Assembly: GCA_014871385.1 (NCBI GenBank) | Contig: CM026428.1 | Span: 2,042,195 to 2,106,194 of the forward strand | Direction of reading: 5' to 3' | Length of the DNA stretch: 64,000 nt | Source of the DNA: Ceratodon purpureus | Lineage: Eukaryota > Streptophyta > Bryopsida > Pseudoditrichales > Ditrichaceae | Part shown: piece after piece, positions 60,775-64,000 of the stretch | Layout of the letters: each line of letters opens with the position of its first letter | How positions within the stretch are numbered: position 1 is the stretch's first letter | Notes under the pieces: model-generated | The model's database searches: none | What the model was told of the DNA's origin: nothing | The model's input: the letters and a program-made list of their open reading frames with translations, nothing else | Translations under genes and position numbers: made by a program

Positions 60775-63215
60775 GAGAGTGTATTACTCCACCTGTAAGG
60801 CTGAACCAGGAGGAAACACTAGAGAAACTGAAAGCTAGAAGCAACAGTTTCTGGTGGTGCACCATGTTGATTTGGCTGATGAGAAATGTGAGAGAGCATG
60901 AGCACCCGGAAACCGTAGTTCTAAGAGGTGCACTCGATGAAAATGTTCACTCGACATGTAAGTGAGCATGTGCACTAAGAAGCTATAATTGTAAGTGGCG
61001 AAAGGGACCCGTTATAATGCAGAGGAATAAGAAAGCCTACAAATGGAGAATTTGAACTAGTTAACCTATGAGGTTTAACACAAAATGCTTCCGTACATAT
61101 TTAAATGCAACATTCTCCTCGGTGCCGAACCAACACGTGCTGAAGGCTTCACTCGAAGCTCCGATGTTTTCTGAAAATTGGGTCTATTCATATTTTCAAT
61201 AATGCCAAACTCTTCCAGTGCGGCCGTATGAAAGGATTCAGTAGACCTCCATCAGCCATGGAGATAGTGCCGCTTCTAAGTCGGGACGAAGATTTACGAA
61301 ACTCGAAAACTATTATCCACAACTTCGCTCCTCATTTGCGAGCCCTGTTCTGTTCCCTGCTTAGCTGATTCTGTAATGAAACCCTGGGCCAAACCATTTA
61401 CCATGCAGTAAAGCAGCTTACCATTCGACGAAAGAGCTAAAGATTTCCATCTTAACTAACTCCTGTGAAACTGATTTCTAAATTACATCAGCTGTCATCT
61501 GATGTTTCCGGTGTATACTGAAGTTTCCGCGCGCAGGTTATGCAAGCCACGTGAAGATATTAATCCAGTACACGACCGCTCTTTCCCCGCATTATTTCTG
61601 CAGCAGCAGACATCAAGTAAACATCAATCTTGTTGTACAAAAGATCTAAGAGAACAATATTAAATTGTAGAACGAAGTGGCACCTACTTACATGTGGTAG
61701 TGGTATTTCAAGCAATGTATCTTAAAGAACAAAATATTGAAGCGATGACTACCCTCACGATGCCTATTGGCAGCAAAACACTTTAGATAATACAGCTCAA
61801 AGCTCATTACTGACCTTCCGAAATGCCCAAACTCAGCTATTAAGACAAATGTTTAAGATTATTTCTGTGACACAATAACGTATACCGGAATAGCCAGCAA
61901 ATTTCTAGCTGTCTCATTCAACTTCGGACTGTGAAGGAGATAATCGACGTTTCGCAACCGATCACTGAAAACTGTCAACAGTGTAACGTAATAATTGTAC
62001 AAAACTGGAAACTACTAAACCTGTTTGGAACTCTTCGACGGGCCACTCTATGCTCAATGTCCTGTCCCTCCAGCTTACAATGTGAAACGTAAAAGAATGG
62101 TGACCGATAAATCAGAAATGCGCCATTGATCGATTTTAGGGACAAAGTAAGAGACGGCAGCTCATTAGACAGTAAAATCCTCGCAGATCTAAGAAGGTGC
62201 ATTATACAGACTACAAGCTGAATCACGCGAATGCGAAGGCTATCAAATTGACGACCTCCGATAAGACTGACAAGACAGGCGCGCTTGTCACAGCAAGGCG
62301 CTCTTTCGGGTTCTTCAGCGGAGAGAAAGTACGTGAAAGCGAAACATCGACCAGGCTGTGGAGCTCACTGGTGCAAATGGCACTATCCAGCTGGTTGGTG
62401 ACATTAGACGCCTAAACAACACAGAAAACTAATCAGACCTTGAAAGAATTCGGCAACTCAGCCTTCAATTGATCTGTAATTCAACCCCCAATCCGAGCTC
62501 CGCCATAGCCTTCCAGCAAACAACCTTCCGCCTCTGCAGCACGAAAACCAGAACCAAGCCTCGAAACTCTACTCGCCTTAATCTCGCACACAACGAAACT
62601 GCACCTCAGTTCTAATCCCAAACGCAGCCCAGTTAAGAAGCATTAAACGTCGACTGCGCAAGTCCACAGCTCCAAGTACAACCGTAACTGCACTCACCGC
62701 CAGAATCCAAAGAACAGCACTGCACTCCACAAGTGTGCCCCTGGCAAAGCACATGATCATTACTACTCTCCACTGACGCACCCGTACTCCTCATTCCACA
62801 CACAAAAAGACGGCCGAAAGAGCCCAAGACAAAGAATACAGATCATGATCAAGGACCATATCGTCGACATTTCTAAACTCTCCGCTCATCATGGCGCCTG
62901 ACAGACACACAGCGCTTCCTCACGTGTCTTGTTAGTGAACCTGTCTAGTACACACCAGTATTATTCAACCGAGCGAGACGTCCCAACTTCCCAAACGTCG
63001 ACGCTATACCGCCGTGTCCTGATCGACTCGTACTCCGCAACCTCCACCGCACGGCTTGCATCCACAACATCAGCGCTGATTCAAGTTATCATCATGCTAA
63101 CTCACAAATGCTTGCAAATTATATTACCCATTTTCCTAGAAATGCAATAATGATCACTCCGGCACTGAACTGATCCACACACCGAACCAGAAAATTCTGC
63201 GGCATTATTATATAT
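60775..63215. other. Upstream of the Ig-repeat gene; possible leader exons
   Basis: Balanced composition suggests promoter or leader. On the minus strand at about 62700-62890 an open stretch (HVLCQGHTCGVQCCSLDSGG) ends at a donor-like GGTGAGTGC, but I could not join it in frame to a following exon. No gene is called. Confidence 0.3.
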
Positions 63216-63465
63216 CGATCGCCGAAGAAAGTTTACCAGGATTCAAGAAAGTTTACTAGGTTTCAAGAAACGATTGCAGCAGAATTGATAACCTGTTTTC
63301 AAGTTTGTGTGGGCAGGAGCTTGAGCTTTTGAGCTAGAACTAGAGAATTCGGCTGCACTATCGATCTCCGAAGAAAGGTTACTAGGTTTCAAGAAACTGT
63401 AGCAGCAGAGTTTTCTACCGTGTTTTTGAGCTTTAGGTGTGTGCCGGAGCTTGAGTTTTTGGAGC
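63216..63465. repeat. ~145-bp imperfect tandem duplication
   Basis: Copies at about 63216-63338 and 63362-63465 share CGATC(G/T)CCGAAGAAAG, TACTAGGTTTCAAGAAAC, GCAGCAGA and GGAGCTTGAG. The minus frame 63243-63524 across it is open because the repeat lacks stops; its peptide repeats RFLKPS/SFLKPS and is probably not a gene. Confidence 0.75.
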
Positions 63466-64000
63466 TTCATGGACGTGATGTTGTGTTTGTTTTTCGGAGA
63501 AGAAAGCTTGGGTTTCTTCGACACATGGATTTCGCGGTTGTTTGCTTTGTGAGCTTCTCGGTTGATGTCTCTGCTCAGCTCAGCTGATGCTTGTTTAATG
63601 CTAAGTGTTTGTTGTTGTTGCCAGATGGTTTTTTGAGGTTTTTAAATGTTTTTAAAAATTTAAAATTTAAAAAAAAAAAATCTTAAAATTTTTAAAATTT
63701 TCTGAATTTTTTTAAAATTTTCCAAATTTGTTTTCTAGAAACTTTTAAATTTTTCTTAATATTTTTTAAACTTTAAGTTTATTTATTTTTTTAATTTTGA
63801 GTACAGAGTATTGTAATGAAAGGTCAGTGATTTTGTTATGAAATGTAACGTTGTATTAATGGTTAGTTAAATATTTGGATTGTTGTAAATTAAACATTGG
63901 CACTGATGATTATCTTCAATTAATAACTAGAAGTTAGAAGAAGCGATTTATTTTATCTATATTATATGCAGGACAGTGACCTGGAATGCGTTGTCATCTC
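63466..64000. other. AT-rich spacer
   Basis: From 63640 long A and T runs (TTTAAAATTT-type) dominate. No gene seen. Confidence 0.4.

Noticed and set aside
62633..62890. Cys-rich minus open stretch ending at a donor-like site
   Set aside because: The best acceptor downstream gives an immediate stop in the required phase, so no exon join could be supported.

Overview
This is nuclear DNA of a land plant. Genes carry many GT-AG introns, with AT-rich spacers, microsatellites and dispersed repeats between them. I think it is a moss, possibly Funariaceae/Physcomitrium-like, because plant-type MSH7 and eRF1 sit beside a small S-protein homologue, a TKL kinase fragment with an HKDLKAANVL loop, and a repeat-like gene with a beta-class DNA-methyltransferase fold. 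The lineage is inferred from family resemblance; no marker fixes the species.

Layout. 1-3.95 kb: a 330-bp tandem repeat, then a five-exon methyltransferase-like gene with one in-frame stop. 5.2-5.6 kb: a long inverted repeat. 6.75-7.57 kb: a small thylakoid-lumen protein gene (PsaN-like). 9.1-9.6 kb: a decayed gene. 10.7-12.0 kb: an unrecognised membrane-anchored protein. 13.1-13.4 kb: a decanucleotide array. 14.3-14.6 kb: a coiled-coil repeat fragment. 15.1-22.8 kb: a complete 17-exon MSH7 gene with a GC-AG first coding intron. 23.2-23.9 kb: a kinase pseudogene fragment. 25.88-24.54 kb (minus): a four-exon histone-fold gene (DPB3/NF-YC10-like), reconstructed here from splice sites. 29.0-29.6 kb: an irregular satellite. 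30.0-30.1 kb: a 22-bp minisatellite. 30.4-32.9 kb: a complete eRF1 gene whose stop-decoding NIKS motif reads NIKN. 33-43 kb: AT-rich DNA without a convincing gene. 43.8-45.1 kb: a 290-bp duplication followed by an S-protein homologue. 46.6-45.4 kb (minus): an intronless CCR4-type nuclease with a premature stop. 49.5-47.5 kb (minus): a GT14 glycosyltransferase. 51.05-51.25 kb: a Stowaway-like MITE. 52.0-52.4 kb: a second copy of the 29-kb satellite, inverted. 60.8-53.8 kb (minus): a large multi-exon receptor-like membrane protein with bacterial-type Ig repeats outside and several membrane spans. The last kilobases hold possible 5' leader sequence and a 145-bp duplication.

The genes are independent eukaryotic transcription units; I see no operon or pathway cluster. 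The most notable items are the methyltransferase-like element gene, the NIKN eRF1, the nonsense-interrupted CCR4 copy, the angiosperm-looking MITE, and the Ig-repeat membrane protein.
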